A stretch of 64,000 bases of DNA, taken from the NCBI GenBank assembly GCA_964391015.1, contig CAYMKU010000003.1, positions 62,001 through 126,000 of the forward strand, given 5' to 3'. The translations under genes and the position numbers were made by a program. Below are positions 42,606-52,892 of this stretch, piece after piece. Numbering within the stretch: the first letter of the stretch is position 1; each line of letters starts with the position of its first letter. Below the pieces are notes generated by a model. That model was given only the letters and a program-made list of their open reading frames with translations, ran no database searches and had not been told where the DNA came from. This DNA is from XYD12-FULL-36-8 sp964391015. GTDB lineage: Bacteria > Bacteroidota > Ignavibacteria > Ignavibacteriales > Ignavibacteriaceae.

Positions 42606-45470
42606 ATGAATAAATTTCAAAGATTACTTTTCGTTTTTTCGTTGTGTTTCACTTCGATCATTCAAATGTCTGCACAAACAACAGGAAAAATTGCCGGAGT
42701 TGTAACCGATAAATCAACCGGTGAACCAATTCCGTTTGCGAATGTTTTTGTTGAAGGAACTAGTCTTGGTGCGGCTTCCAATGTTGATGGAAATTATGTA
42801 ATAATAAATATTCCTCCAGGGCTGTATCGTGTAACCGGTTCAGTTGTTGGTTATCAAAAGCAAACTGTTACTGATGTGCGGGTAAATGTTGATTTTACTA
42901 CCAGGTTGAACTATCAATTGTCTTCAGGGGCAGTTGATCTACCAACAATTGTTGTTCAAGGAGAAAGAAATCCTTTAATTAGACAGGACCTTACAAACCC
43001 GACAGTTGCAATTACTGAAGAATCAATTCAGGAACTTCCGGTAGATCAAATTTCGGATGTAATTAGTTTACAAGCAGGTGTTGTTGTAGGGGATGATGGT
43101 TCTTTACATGTAAGGGGTGGATATGGGAATGAAATTGCTTATACTCTTAATGGAATAGCATTGAATGATCCATATGGTAATTCACGATCAATTGGATTAG
43201 CTACAAATGCTGTAAAGGAAGTCTCAGTATCTACGGGTACATTTGCTGCTCAATATGGAAATGCACTCAGTGGTGTTGTCAATTATGTTACAAAAGAAGG
43301 TTCTGATGATTATTCGTTTGGGTTGCGAGGATATATGGGGGATTATTTTACAAATCGGACATCGTTATTTAACAACATAGATGAGATTAATCTATTGAAT
43401 AGGGCAAGATTAGAAGCCACTTTCGGTGGACCAATTCCCGAAATACCTGATGCTAAATTTTATATTTCTAGCATCTATGAAAATTTTCAAGGATCTTTAT
43501 ATGGGGTAAGATTATACAATGCAACAGATTCTTATTTGTCGAGAGATAATTTCTCCAGCAGTGATTCAAGAAAAAATACTTCAACCTATGCTTATTGGTT
43601 TAATCCATACAGTAGATCTCTAACGGACAGTTTACCAACTGGTGATAAGACTATAGTCCCAATGAATTCATCACGCAGTTTTAATTTTCAAGGAAATATT
43701 AGTTTTAAATTCAGTTCACTCGCAAAGTTAAAATACGAAGCAGTTTATGATAAAGGGAAATCGAGGGGTCGCTCGGGTGTAACTAACATAACCTATAAAT
43801 ATAATCCTGACGGGTTAGGTTATACTTATACTGATGGACTTCTTCAATCATTAGAATTTACTCATACCATTAGTGATCAGATATTTTATACTCTCCAATT
43901 TTCATACGGATATAATAATAGCAAGTATTATTTATTTGAAGATATTGCCAATCCTGGTTATTTACCTGAGCTTTATTTGAAAGCGCTTGGAAATACTTTC
44001 TTTTATACTGGTGGAACCGATAATTACCGCCAGTTTAGGAAAACCAGCACACTTGGTGCAAAAGGGGATATGGTAGCACAACTTTTTAATATTCATGAAG
44101 TAAAAGCTGGTTTTGAGTTTAGAAGGCATAAATTAAACAATGAAATATATGATGTTCAAATAGGTAAACAGAATCCTGATGGAAGTTTTAATACTAGCTT
44201 GCTTAATAGCGATTTACTATATGATTCAGCGTTAGTTTTATTAAGAAGAAGACCTACGGATCAATCTCTTTTAACCCAATACGAAAAAGAACCCATTCAA
44301 CTTGCGGCATATATACAGGATAAGATTGAACTGGCATCAACATTTATTCTAAATGCAGGACTACGTTACGAGTTATTCGATCCTGCTGCACAATATAATC
44401 CTGGAATTTCACAAAATCTTATTGACTCTTTGAGTGGAAATATAACTGCTTATAATACTGATGCAAAAATAAAGCATACTTTGTCTCCAAGACTGAGTAT
44501 TTCTTATCCAATTACTGATCAAGGGATCATCCGTTTTTCTTATGGGCATTTTTATCAAATTGGCTCACTTTCAAGTTTATACCTTAATAGTAACTACTAT
44601 GTAACAAATGTTGGCCAAATACCTTATTTCGGAAACGTAAATGTTGAGCCGCAAAAATCTGTTCAATATGAAATCGGATTGCAACAACAATTAGCTGAAG
44701 ATCTAAAATTAGATATAACAGGTTTTTACAAGGATGTGAGTAATTACATCTACAATCAATTTATTTATACCCAGACGGGACGACAATATAGATTTTTGAC
44801 AAATCTTGCCTACGCAAATTCCAGAGGTATTACAATATCATTATTTAAACGAAGATCACCGGGAGGACTTTTCCAAGGGTCAGTAGATTACACTTTTTCT
44901 ATTGCTGAAGGTAACCGAACTGAACCTTCTAGCGAACTCTTTTTTAGTGAACAATCAGGAAAGCAAACTGAGACTTTTTTAGTGCCATTAGATTTTGATA
45001 GACTTCATGTCCTAAATGCTACGGTAGCTCTGACGGAACCGAATGATTGGACAGCAGGATTTGTGCTTAACTTGCAGACAGGGACTCCATATACGCCGAG
45101 TTTACCAACAAATCTTGTTAGTATAAGCTACATTCAAAATTCTGGTAACCAACCATTGCAGTGGAATGTAAATTTCAAAGCCGAAAAATTCTTCGATTTT
45201 GGTTCGCTGAAAACTTCAATCTTTTTACAAGTTGAAAATCTATTTGATACACAAAATGAACTTTTGGTGTATGCAAGTTCGGGAAGATCATTATCAAATG
45301 TAGAGCAAATTCTCAATTCATTCGAATTTCAAGATCTTAAAAAACGAATTACAAGAGGCGATCCTGGATTGGTACCACTAGATCAAATTCAAAATTATTA
45401 CTCACATCGACCTGACCGTGTAAACAAACCTCGCGAAGTTCGTTTAGGTTTTTCTCTGTTATTTAATTAG
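42606..45470 (+). CDS. TonB-dependent receptor with carboxypeptidase-regulatory-like domain
   Basis: A 954-residue outer-membrane protein. The start at 42606 has GGAG five bases upstream and gives a clean signal peptide (ending IQMSAQ); the ATG at 42549 would bury it. The regulatory-like domain (about 25-110) has GKIAGVVTDKSTGEPIPFAN, and the plug (about 125-230) includes VHVRGG-like LHVRGGYGNEIAYTLNGI and FAAQYGNALSGVVNYVTKEG. The rest is barrel. It precedes a giant calcium-loop protein and a PorV-like protein; similar triads occur repeatedly in Ignavibacteria-like genomes. No transport substrate can be assigned; it may act as a protein dock. Confidence 0.85.
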   Translation: MNKFQRLLFVFSLCFTSIIQMSAQTTGKIAGVVTDKSTGEPIPFANVFVEGTSLGAASNVDGNYVIINIPPGLYRVTGSVVGYQKQTVTDVRVNVDFTTRLNYQLSSGAVDLPTIVVQGERNPLIRQDLTNPTVAITEESIQELPVDQISDVISLQAGVVVGDDGSLHVRGGYGNEIAYTLNGIALNDPYGNSRSIGLATNAVKEVSVSTGTFAAQYGNALSGVVNYVTKEGSDDYSFGLRGYMGDYFTNRTSLFNNIDEINLLNRARLEATFGGPIPEIPDAKFYISSIYENFQGSLYGVRLYNATDSYLSRDNFSSSDSRKNTSTYAYWFNPYSRSLTDSLPTGDKTIVPMNSSRSFNFQGNISFKFSSLAKLKYEAVYDKGKSRGRSGVTNITYKYNPDGLGYTYTDGLLQSLEFTHTISDQIFYTLQFSYGYNNSKYYLFEDIANPGYLPELYLKALGNTFFYTGGTDNYRQFRKTSTLGAKGDMVAQLFNIHEVKAGFEFRRHKLNNEIYDVQIGKQNPDGSFNTSLLNSDLLYDSALVLLRRRPTDQSLLTQYEKEPIQLAAYIQDKIELASTFILNAGLRYELFDPAAQYNPGISQNLIDSLSGNITAYNTDAKIKHTLSPRLSISYPITDQGIIRFSYGHFYQIGSLSSLYLNSNYYVTNVGQIPYFGNVNVEPQKSVQYEIGLQQQLAEDLKLDITGFYKDVSNYIYNQFIYTQTGRQYRFLTNLAYANSRGITISLFKRRSPGGLFQGSVDYTFSIAEGNRTEPSSELFFSEQSGKQTETFLVPLDFDRLHVLNATVALTEPNDWTAGFVLNLQTGTPYTPSLPTNLVSISYIQNSGNQPLQWNVNFKAEKFFDFGSLKTSIFLQVENLFDTQNELLVYASSGRSLSNVEQILNSFEFQDLKKRITRGDPGLVPLDQIQNYYSHRPDRVNKPREVRLGFSLLFN

Positions 45471-45494
45471 AGCAAAGGGTAAAGGAAAAAACTA

Positions 45495-48400
45495 ATGAAG
45501 AAAATATTAATATTTAACTTAATCATCTTCTTTCTTTTTTTAACTAACGATTTGTTTTCACAACAGTTAGATAAAGATGGGAATATCAATGTCAAAGGAC
45601 TTTCTCAAGAAGATATGATTCGAATATTTGGCGATTTGTTTAATCCTAATTCGTTCCGTAAAATTAGCGGAGAGCAGAAAGAAAAAAGTTTGATAATAAG
45701 TGGAAATAAAATTACCACAATCTTGTATAACACTGGTTCAATTTGCCGACCAAACACATTGGCAAATATTGCGGACTTAGTGTGGCAAGGGCTTGGTTAT
45801 GGGTTTGAATTTGGTCCTTTGGCTGCCGGACAAGTGCTCATCCCAAGCAGTTCAGCAACGGGATATGATACTTTAATTATAGTTGATGATTCATTCGTAC
45901 TTACTAATCAAGGTGGCTACTCTCCAGATGGAACTCAAAAATGGGGATGGCTTCCAAAGGCAGGGTATGCCGATCCTAATCAAAATGAAATTGCGAGGTT
46001 GAATGCACCAGATAAAAACGGAGATGGAAAACCAGATTCCTGGCCTGATAGGTGGTATTCTCCAGAAACCGGTAAATATGTTTGGCCTGCATTTTTAGGT
46101 GATCAAGCGACTGCTCCTGATGAAGAAGTCTTTTATGTTATGGATGATTATACAAATAAAACAAAATATGTTTCTTATGGAAGCCCCAGTTCTGAATATT
46201 ACCCATTTCCAACAGATTCTACAAAAAGGGGATTAGGACTTGATGCTGAAGTTCGGGTTTTGCAGTTCAATAACGCACTCGCTGAAGATATAATGTTTCT
46301 TGTTTATAGGATTACTAACGCCAGCGAAAAATTTCTTCCCAGGCTGTATTTTGGAATGCACGGCGATCCTCACGTCGGTGGAAGTGCTGACTATAATGAT
46401 GACAGAGCATATTTTATTCCTCCCTTAGGAACTCTTGCTGATCCATATCCACAAAGAGCAAGAAGCATGGTTTATGCATTTGATGAAGACGGTGTTGGAT
46501 TGAGTGGACGAACTGTTGGGTATTTCGGATGGAAATTTTTAGAGTCACCATCTGAAAACACTGATGGTTTTGATAATGATGATGATGGGATAATTGATGA
46601 CAGTCCATTCAACAGCCGTGGCAATTATATTGATGGAGTGAATTTACCGCTAGCAACAGGAATAAGTGATTTAGCAAAATATCGGGCTGTCTATGGTGAA
46701 CCTAAAAAGAGATGGTCTGGAGATGAAGATGGAGATTGGGATCCATTGAAAAACGATATTGGAATTGATGGTATTGGACCTGATTCACCAAATTATCCTG
46801 GTGCTGATTATGGTGAAGGTGATGGATATCCTTCTCAGGGTTGGTATGTTGATGCAAATGGAAATGATAAATACGATATTGGAGAAGTTATTTCTGATGA
46901 GAGGTTGCCAGGTTATCATTGGGCCGGCTCTGAACCTAATTTTGGATTACGGGATATAACTGAATCAGATCAATTAGGATTAACAAGTTTTCATGCCGCA
47001 ACTTACACGAATAGTTTACCTAATGTTCCTAAAAACACAACCCTTATGTGGGAGTGGTTATCTTCTGAAACCATTGATCCAAATCAGGAATTATTGCAAA
47101 ATGCAGGTGATAATGTTTTTAACTTTGGTACGGGTCCTCTTTCATTGGAGCCTGGTGAAACTCAAAGATTTTCAATGGCGATTTTGTTTGGTCAAAATTT
47201 AGATGATTTACTTTTGAATGCTGAAACATCATTCAGAGTATTAGAGTCTGATTATCTCTTTGCTAAGCCACCAGAAAAACCAAAAGTAACAGCTGTTCCC
47301 CGCGATGGTAAAGTTGTGTTATATTGGGATACACGTTCCGAAAAATCTTTCGATCCATTCACCAGAATTTTCGATTTTCAAGGATATAAAATTTATCGAA
47401 GCAGAGATTATACTTTCTCGGATGTTTATACAATAACAGATGCTAATGGTGTTCCATTTATTGGTGAAGCGTTACGAGATAAAAATGGCAAATTAGCTCA
47501 GTTTGATCTAATTGATTCCTTGAGTGGGTTTCATCCAGTGGAATATTTAGGGCGTGGGATAAAATATAATCTTGGTACCAATACGGGCTTGGTACACGAA
47601 TATGTGGATGAGACAGTTAAGAATGGCATCAAATATTATTATGCGGTTGTAGCTTATGATGGTGGTTCGATTGAATTTTCAATTCCTCCCACTGAATGCC
47701 AAGCATCCATCCAAAAAGACCCAATTACAAGTGAATTGAAATTTGATGTAAATACAGTTGAAGTAACCCCTGGACCTCTTCCTTCTGGAATTTTAAATGC
47801 TAATGTCGGAACTGACGGAAAAATAAATATTCTGCCGCCAGGAAATTCAACAGGTGCTGTCACTGTAAGAGTATTGAATGATTACGAGGTTCAAAATAAA
47901 TTGTTCAAACTTGACTTTACCTCAGTAACTAACTATCGTTTACTCGATTCCACAGGTGTTAGTGAAAGTTTGATTTCTAAAGATACGGTCTTTGTTACTT
48001 TATCTAAAGAGAATGTTCAAGCAGGAAGTTTTGAGCTTTATGATCAGTCTAATAATTTAATTGATCCATCAAAGTATGAAATAAATTATGGAGCAGGTAA
48101 GATAAAAGGAGTTCATCCTGGTGATTTACCAGCCAATCAAAGATATTCGGTAAAATATAGATACTATCCGATTGCTNNNNNNNNNNNNNNNNNNNNNNNN
48201 NNNNNNNNNNNNNNNNNNNNNNNNNNNNNNNNNNNNNNNNNNNNNNNNNNNNNNNNNNNNNNNNNNNNNNNNNNNNTTTAAAGTTGTTAACACAACAACA
48301 AATGAACCTGGTAAGTTTTTACTTTTTGTAACAACAGGGACCCCAAATTTGTCACGCTGGAAAATAACTCAGCCGATTATTCTCCGACCTCAGAATGCAA

Positions 48401-48891
48401 CTGGTTCTACAACAAGTTATGAATTGCGTTTTTCATTACCAGTTGATTCAACGGTAATCCCTAAATATCCTCAAGCAGGAGATGTTTACTCTGTAAAGAC
48501 ATTGAAACCATTCCAAGCAGGTGATAAATATATTTTTAATTCAAGCGAAGTGAAATTCGAATCTAATGTTGCATCATCAAAATTGAATAATATCTATACG
48601 GTTCCAAATCCGTATGTTGCTTATAGTTTGTCCGAAGAACCTGGAAGAACTTCAGAATACCGTGGAAATAGAGATTTGCAATTCAGAAACCTTCCACCCA
48701 AATGTATAATCAGAATCTATACATTGATGGGTGAGCTTGTTCAAACCATAGAAAAAGATGACATGACAAGCTTAGCACACTGGGATTTGTTGAGCAATGA
48801 AGGACAAAGAATCGCTTATGGAATTTACATTTACCATGTGGACGCACCTGGTGTTGGCGAATACATTGGAAGAATCGCGGTAATTAAATAA
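45495..48891 (+). CDS. Giant secreted protein with acidic calcium-type loops, interrupted by an assembly gap
   Basis: A signal peptide (ending DLFSQ) leads 894 codons up to a run of 100 N, and 204 codons follow. The two parts are in different frames only because the gap size is nominal; a true gap of a multiple of three would join them. The first part has several Asp/Gly/Asn-rich loops such as DKNGDGKPDSW, DGFDNDDDGIIDDSPF and YGEGDGYPSQG, like calcium-binding thrombospondin-3 or dockerin loops, and a fibronectin-III-like segment (KVTAVPRDGKVVLYWDT). The C-terminus (IYTVPNPYVAYS, IRIYTLMGELVQT, YGIYIYHV, GRIAVIK) resembles a diverged type IX sorting domain. It sits between a TonB-like receptor and a PorV-like gene. 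Confidence 0.8.
48177..48276. other. Assembly gap (100 N)
   Basis: A run of exactly 100 N inside the giant secreted protein gene. The round number points to a scaffold gap of unknown true length. Confidence 0.99.
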
Positions 48892-48937
48892 AAGTAATTG
48901 AGGTGAAATTTTTTGAATTATTTCATAGGAATTTAAA

Positions 48938-49975
48938 ATGATAAAAAAGATTTTGTTTTATTCGTTCACCTTAACAGTTTTAATCTTGCTTTCGTCTGCA
49001 AGTGCTCAATTGGGTAGAAGCACATCAAAAGTTGGAACTACTGCTGCTCAATTTCTTAAAATTGGGGCAGGAGCAAGAGCTATTGGTATGGGTGGAACTT
49101 ATACTGCTGTAAGTAACGATATCTATTCAATTTATTATAATCCCGCCGGAGTTGTTAACACGGGTGGATTTGGACAGGTTGCATTTAATCATGCGAATTG
49201 GCTTGCAGGCATCAACTATGACTTTGCAGCTTTGTCATTAAACTTACAGGATTTTGGAACTTTGTTTTTTAGCTTGTCTTCTTTGGGTGTTCCGGAGGAT
49301 AAGGTTCGTACTTTTGATTATCCTGAAGGTGATGGAAGAGTATGGGATGCAAGTTCATTAGCAATCGGAGCTGGGTTCGCCAAAAAGTTGACTGATAAAT
49401 TCGCAATAGGATTTCAGGCAAAATATGTACGCGAGGCAATTTGGAATGAAAGCGCAAGCGGGTTTGCAGTTGATGTTGGGACATATTATGTAACTCCATT
49501 TAACGATCTTATAATTGGGGCAAGCATTTCTAATTTCGGCTCTAAGTTACAGCTTGAAGGCAGAGATATTCTTTTCAACGCAGATCCGAATGGTGACCCT
49601 GATACAGGTCCTAACAATATCCTCTCGAGATACGAAACAGATAAATTTGATATGCCCTTGACTTTTAGAATAGGACTCGCAGTGGATGTTGTTAAGGAAA
49701 GATATTTTAGAACAACTGTTGCTGTAGATGCTACTCATCCGAATGATAATACAGAGTATGTTAACACTGGATTAGAACTTGCATACGATGAAATGGCTTT
49801 TTTGCGCATAGGGTATAAATCTCTTTTCTTGAGAGACAGTGAACAAGGTTTAACTTTTGGAGGCGGCTTAAAGTATTCGTTTAATGATCAATTCACTTTA
49901 TTCGTGAATTATGGTTGGGCAGATTATGGAAGATTAAAAGATGTCCAGTTCTTCGACCTTGGAATAGGATTTTAA
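48938..49975 (+). CDS. PorV/PorQ family outer-membrane protein
   Basis: A 345-residue outer-membrane barrel of the PorV/PorQ (UPF0164) family. Features are the signal peptide (ending SASAQ), AAQFLKIGAGARAIGMGG and TYTAVSNDIYSIYYNPAGV, which define the family, and a series of amphipathic strands. PorV shuttles type IX cargo to the surface attachment complex in Bacteroidota; paralogues next to particular cargo genes are common in this lineage. Here it follows the giant secreted protein, so it may be dedicated to that cargo. A strong terminator follows. Confidence 0.9.
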   Translation: MIKKILFYSFTLTVLILLSSASAQLGRSTSKVGTTAAQFLKIGAGARAIGMGGTYTAVSNDIYSIYYNPAGVVNTGGFGQVAFNHANWLAGINYDFAALSLNLQDFGTLFFSLSSLGVPEDKVRTFDYPEGDGRVWDASSLAIGAGFAKKLTDKFAIGFQAKYVREAIWNESASGFAVDVGTYYVTPFNDLIIGASISNFGSKLQLEGRDILFNADPNGDPDTGPNNILSRYETDKFDMPLTFRIGLAVDVVKERYFRTTVAVDATHPNDNTEYVNTGLELAYDEMAFLRIGYKSLFLRDSEQGLTFGGGLKYSFNDQFTLFVNYGWADYGRLKDVQFFDLGIGF

Positions 49976-50001
49976 ATTTATTAGAGGACAAAAACTTCTT
50001 T

Positions 50002-50028
50002 GAGGAGCTTTGACGCTCCTCTTTTTTT
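50002..50028 (+). terminator. Intrinsic terminator after the PorV-like gene
   Basis: GAGGAGC (50002-50008) pairs with GCTCCTC (50015-50021) around a six-base loop, followed by seven T. It ends the receptor/giant protein/PorV unit and excludes a start for nth upstream of 50037. Confidence 0.93.
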
Positions 50029-50036
50029 ACTCTAAA

Positions 50037-50741
50037 ATGAAATTGCTGCTTAAAAAAATAAACAAATTTCTTATCCACCAATTTGGCAAACCTGAGCAAA
50101 GTAATTCTGCTGATGCAATTGATATGCTAATTGCTACAATCCTTTCACAGAATACTACAGATAAAAATTCTTACAAAGCATATATGAATTTGAGGAATAA
50201 TTTTAAAGGTTGGGATGAAGTTGCTTCAGCAAAAGAAAAAGTGATTGAAACACAGATACGAATCGGAGGGTTGGCTAAACAAAAGGCAAAATCCATTAAG
50301 AGAATTTTAATCGAACTTAAAAAGGTAAAAGGAAAAATAGACTTAGACTATCTGCAAAAAATGTCGAATGATGAAGCGATTGCTGAGCTTACTAAGTTTA
50401 AAGGAGTTGGTATAAAAACAGCAAGTTGTGTTTTGTTATTTTCATTAAAACGAAACGTTTGTCCAGTTGATACACATGTTCATCGGGTTTTGAATCGTGT
50501 TGGAATAGTTTGTACGAAATCTCCAGATAAAACATTTGAATTATTAAATAAAAATTTGCCGGAAGGAGTTGCACATTCATTACACACAAACTTAATTAAA
50601 CTTGGGCGAGACATTTGTAAATCTGGAAAACCATTCTGTTCTGTGTGTGTACTTAAAAAAATTTGTGCTTTTGATAAGAAAAATATGCTTCCAATCTCTT
50701 CTATATCAAGAAATCATTTTTTATTGTTAGATAATGTTTAG
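50037..50741 (+). CDS. nth: Endonuclease III-like DNA glycosylase/AP lyase
   Basis: A 234-residue base-excision repair enzyme for oxidised pyrimidines. The helix-hairpin-helix FKGVGIKTASCVLLF contains the catalytic lysine, PVDTHVHRVLNRVGI the catalytic aspartate, and the C-terminal C-x6-C-x2-C-x5-C (CKSGKPFCSVCVLKKIC) the 4Fe-4S cluster. The ATG at 50037 is chosen because the upstream start at 50010 lies inside the terminator. Confidence 0.93.
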   Translation: MKLLLKKINKFLIHQFGKPEQSNSADAIDMLIATILSQNTTDKNSYKAYMNLRNNFKGWDEVASAKEKVIETQIRIGGLAKQKAKSIKRILIELKKVKGKIDLDYLQKMSNDEAIAELTKFKGVGIKTASCVLLFSLKRNVCPVDTHVHRVLNRVGIVCTKSPDKTFELLNKNLPEGVAHSLHTNLIKLGRDICKSGKPFCSVCVLKKICAFDKKNMLPISSISRNHFLLLDNV

Positions 50742-50774
50742 GAAATGCGAATTGAAATAAGCTGACAAAATTCT

Positions 50775-51632
50775 ATGTGGATAATATTTGCAGTCTTAAA
50801 TCCAATTCTTGATGCTTCGAGAAATGTCTTCTCTAAAAAAGCTTCACTAAATATTGATTCATTAGTTGTATCATGGATAAATAATTTCATTCCTCTTCTA
50901 TTTTGTCTTCCTATCCCTTTTTTTATTGAGTTAAAATTTAATCACCAATTTTTTATAGCATTAATAATCTCGGGTACAATTAACACTGCTGCTGTAATTC
51001 TTTATCATAGAGCAATTGCCAAGGGTGATATTTCAGTAGTTGTTCCAATGTTGAGTTTTACTCCGTTATTTTTGCTACTTGTGTCTCCTTTTATTATCGG
51101 TGAATTTATTTCCTGGAATGGAGTAGTTGGAATTATATTGATAGTTATCGGCTCCTATCTTTTAAATGTCAATTTGAAAAAAGATGGTATATTCTCACCG
51201 CTGAAATCGTTGGTAAAAAATAAAGGCACAAGATATATGCTAATTGTAGCAGTTATCTTGAGCATCTCAGCTAATTATGACAAGAAAGGAATCGAAGCAT
51301 CTTCAGTTCTTCAATATCTTCTTTTCATTAACTTTTATATAACTATTGGAACTACACTCTTTGCAATTTCTAAGGGGAAATTATCCATAGGTGCCGTATG
51401 GCAGGAAAGAAAAAATTTGTTGTTTGTCGGGGTGATCACATCTTTGGCATATTTTGTTCATATGACAGCATTATCTTTAACTCTTGTAGCTTATGTCATT
51501 GCAATCAAACGAACATCTGGAATGATCTCAGTCATTTTAGGATATTTTTTCTTGAAGGAAAAAAATATTAGAGAAAGGTTACTCGGGACTGCCATTATGT
51601 TTATTGGTGTGTTGTTCATTGTTCTTTTATAA
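50775..51632 (+). CDS. EamA/DMT family transporter
   Basis: A 285-residue membrane protein with about ten hydrophobic segments in two related halves, as in the drug/metabolite transporter superfamily. The first half ends in VGIILIVIGSYLLN and the second in AIKRTSGMISVILGYFFLKEKNIRERLLGT, the typical EamA closing segment. The substrate is unknown. It begins 33 bases after nth and has the tyrosine operon 106 bases downstream. Confidence 0.85.
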   Translation: MWIIFAVLNPILDASRNVFSKKASLNIDSLVVSWINNFIPLLFCLPIPFFIELKFNHQFFIALIISGTINTAAVILYHRAIAKGDISVVVPMLSFTPLFLLLVSPFIIGEFISWNGVVGIILIVIGSYLLNVNLKKDGIFSPLKSLVKNKGTRYMLIVAVILSISANYDKKGIEASSVLQYLLFINFYITIGTTLFAISKGKLSIGAVWQERKNLLFVGVITSLAYFVHMTALSLTLVAYVIAIKRTSGMISVILGYFFLKEKNIRERLLGTAIMFIGVLFIVLL

Positions 51633-51667
51633 TAAAATGATGTTCAGCACACATTGGCTCAAATGCT

Positions 51668-51698
51668 TTTGGTATCTATTTAAAATAGTATAACTTTG
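51668..51698 (+). promoter_or_regulatory. Promoter of the tyrosine degradation operon
   Basis: TTTG (51668-51671) and TAACTTTG (51691-51698) are separated by exactly 19 bases, the Bacteroidota consensus TTTG-N19-TAnnTTTG. Transcription should start near 51704, giving a leader of about 35 bases before hpd, which has AGAGGA as ribosome site. Confidence 0.75.
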
Positions 51699-51738
51699 CT
51701 CAACTAATTCATAACAAAATTTCTAGAGGAAATTATTA

Positions 51739-52854
51739 ATGATTGAGCACTTAGGTATAATTGGATATGATTATGTCGAGTTTTACGTCGGTAGCGCAAA
51801 AATGTGGTCTTATTGGCATGCTAAAGCGTTTGGGATGCAAATATCCGGTTATTCAGGTCCTGAAACAGGAGTAAAAGACAGAGTATCTTTTTATCTAACT
51901 AAAAACAATTTGAGGTTTGTTGTAACATCAGCTATTAAGCCCACTAATTATGATGTATCTTATTTTACACAAAAACATGGTGATGGAGTTAAAAGGTGGT
52001 CGCTGAAGGTAAAAAATGTTAAGCTTGCTTTTGATTTGGCAGTAAAGAACGGTGGAATTCCAATTAGGAATCCAAAGAAATATGAAGACGAACATGGATA
52101 CATTGAAGAAGCAGCAATAAAATTATATGATGATGCTGAAATAGTTTTTGTGAATAGAGATGACTATAACGGCATTTTTAAACCAGGCTTTGGAAAACCA
52201 ATTCAAAACATACAGATAAAATCAGAAGATACTGGAATTATTGAGGTCGATCATATCGTTGGTAATGTAAGAATAAATGAAATGAATATCTGGGAAAATT
52301 ATTTCAATAAAACATTGAATTTTGAGACATTTATAGAATTTGGTGCTGGTGATATTTCAACTCAATATTCGGCACTTCTTTCAAAAGTTGTCCGCTCGCG
52401 TGAAGGTGTGATGGTGAAAAACCCTATCAATGAACCTTATGAAGGACTTAAAAAATCACAGATAGAAGAATATATTGATGAGTATTTTGGATCAGGAATT
52501 CAGCATGTTGCTATAACTACGGATAACATTATTGCAACAATAAAAGCAATGAGAGAAAATGGGGTTGAATTTTTAACAGTTCCAAATACATATTATGATC
52601 TACTAAAGGAGCGAGGATTTAAGGTAGCAGAAAATATTGAAGACCTACGAAAATATGGAATCCTTTGCGATACCGAAGGTAAGGGTTACCTTCTTCAGCT
52701 TTTTACAAAACCAATTGGTGATCGTCCTACATTTTTTTATGAGATCATTCAGCGAAGAAATGGTGCAGAAGGATTTGGACAGGGTAACTTTCAATCATTA
52801 TTTGAATCAATCGAAAGAGATCAGCAATTAAGAGGGAATTTCGATAGAGATTAA
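51739..52854 (+). CDS. hpd: 4-hydroxyphenylpyruvate dioxygenase
   Basis: An Fe(II) and O2-dependent enzyme that turns 4-hydroxyphenylpyruvate into homogentisate. The 371-residue protein has two VOC domains; the iron ligands are the histidine in IEVDHIVGNV, the histidine in GSGIQHVAITTDN and the glutamate in FFYEIIQRRN. The C-terminal GFGQGNFQSLFESIERDQ is highly conserved in this family and shapes the active site. First gene of the operon, 38 bases before hmgA. Confidence 0.96.
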   Translation: MIEHLGIIGYDYVEFYVGSAKMWSYWHAKAFGMQISGYSGPETGVKDRVSFYLTKNNLRFVVTSAIKPTNYDVSYFTQKHGDGVKRWSLKVKNVKLAFDLAVKNGGIPIRNPKKYEDEHGYIEEAAIKLYDDAEIVFVNRDDYNGIFKPGFGKPIQNIQIKSEDTGIIEVDHIVGNVRINEMNIWENYFNKTLNFETFIEFGAGDISTQYSALLSKVVRSREGVMVKNPINEPYEGLKKSQIEEYIDEYFGSGIQHVAITTDNIIATIKAMRENGVEFLTVPNTYYDLLKERGFKVAENIEDLRKYGILCDTEGKGYLLQLFTKPIGDRPTFFYEIIQRRNGAEGFGQGNFQSLFESIERDQQLRGNFDRD

Positions 52855-52892
52855 ATTAGCAAAACATAATTGAAACATTATAGAGGTTCTAA

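Noticed and set aside
48172..48281. Two separate genes on either side of the N run
   Set aside because: The frame change equals the arbitrary 100-N gap, and the first part lacks an end while the second lacks a start. One gene is the simpler reading.
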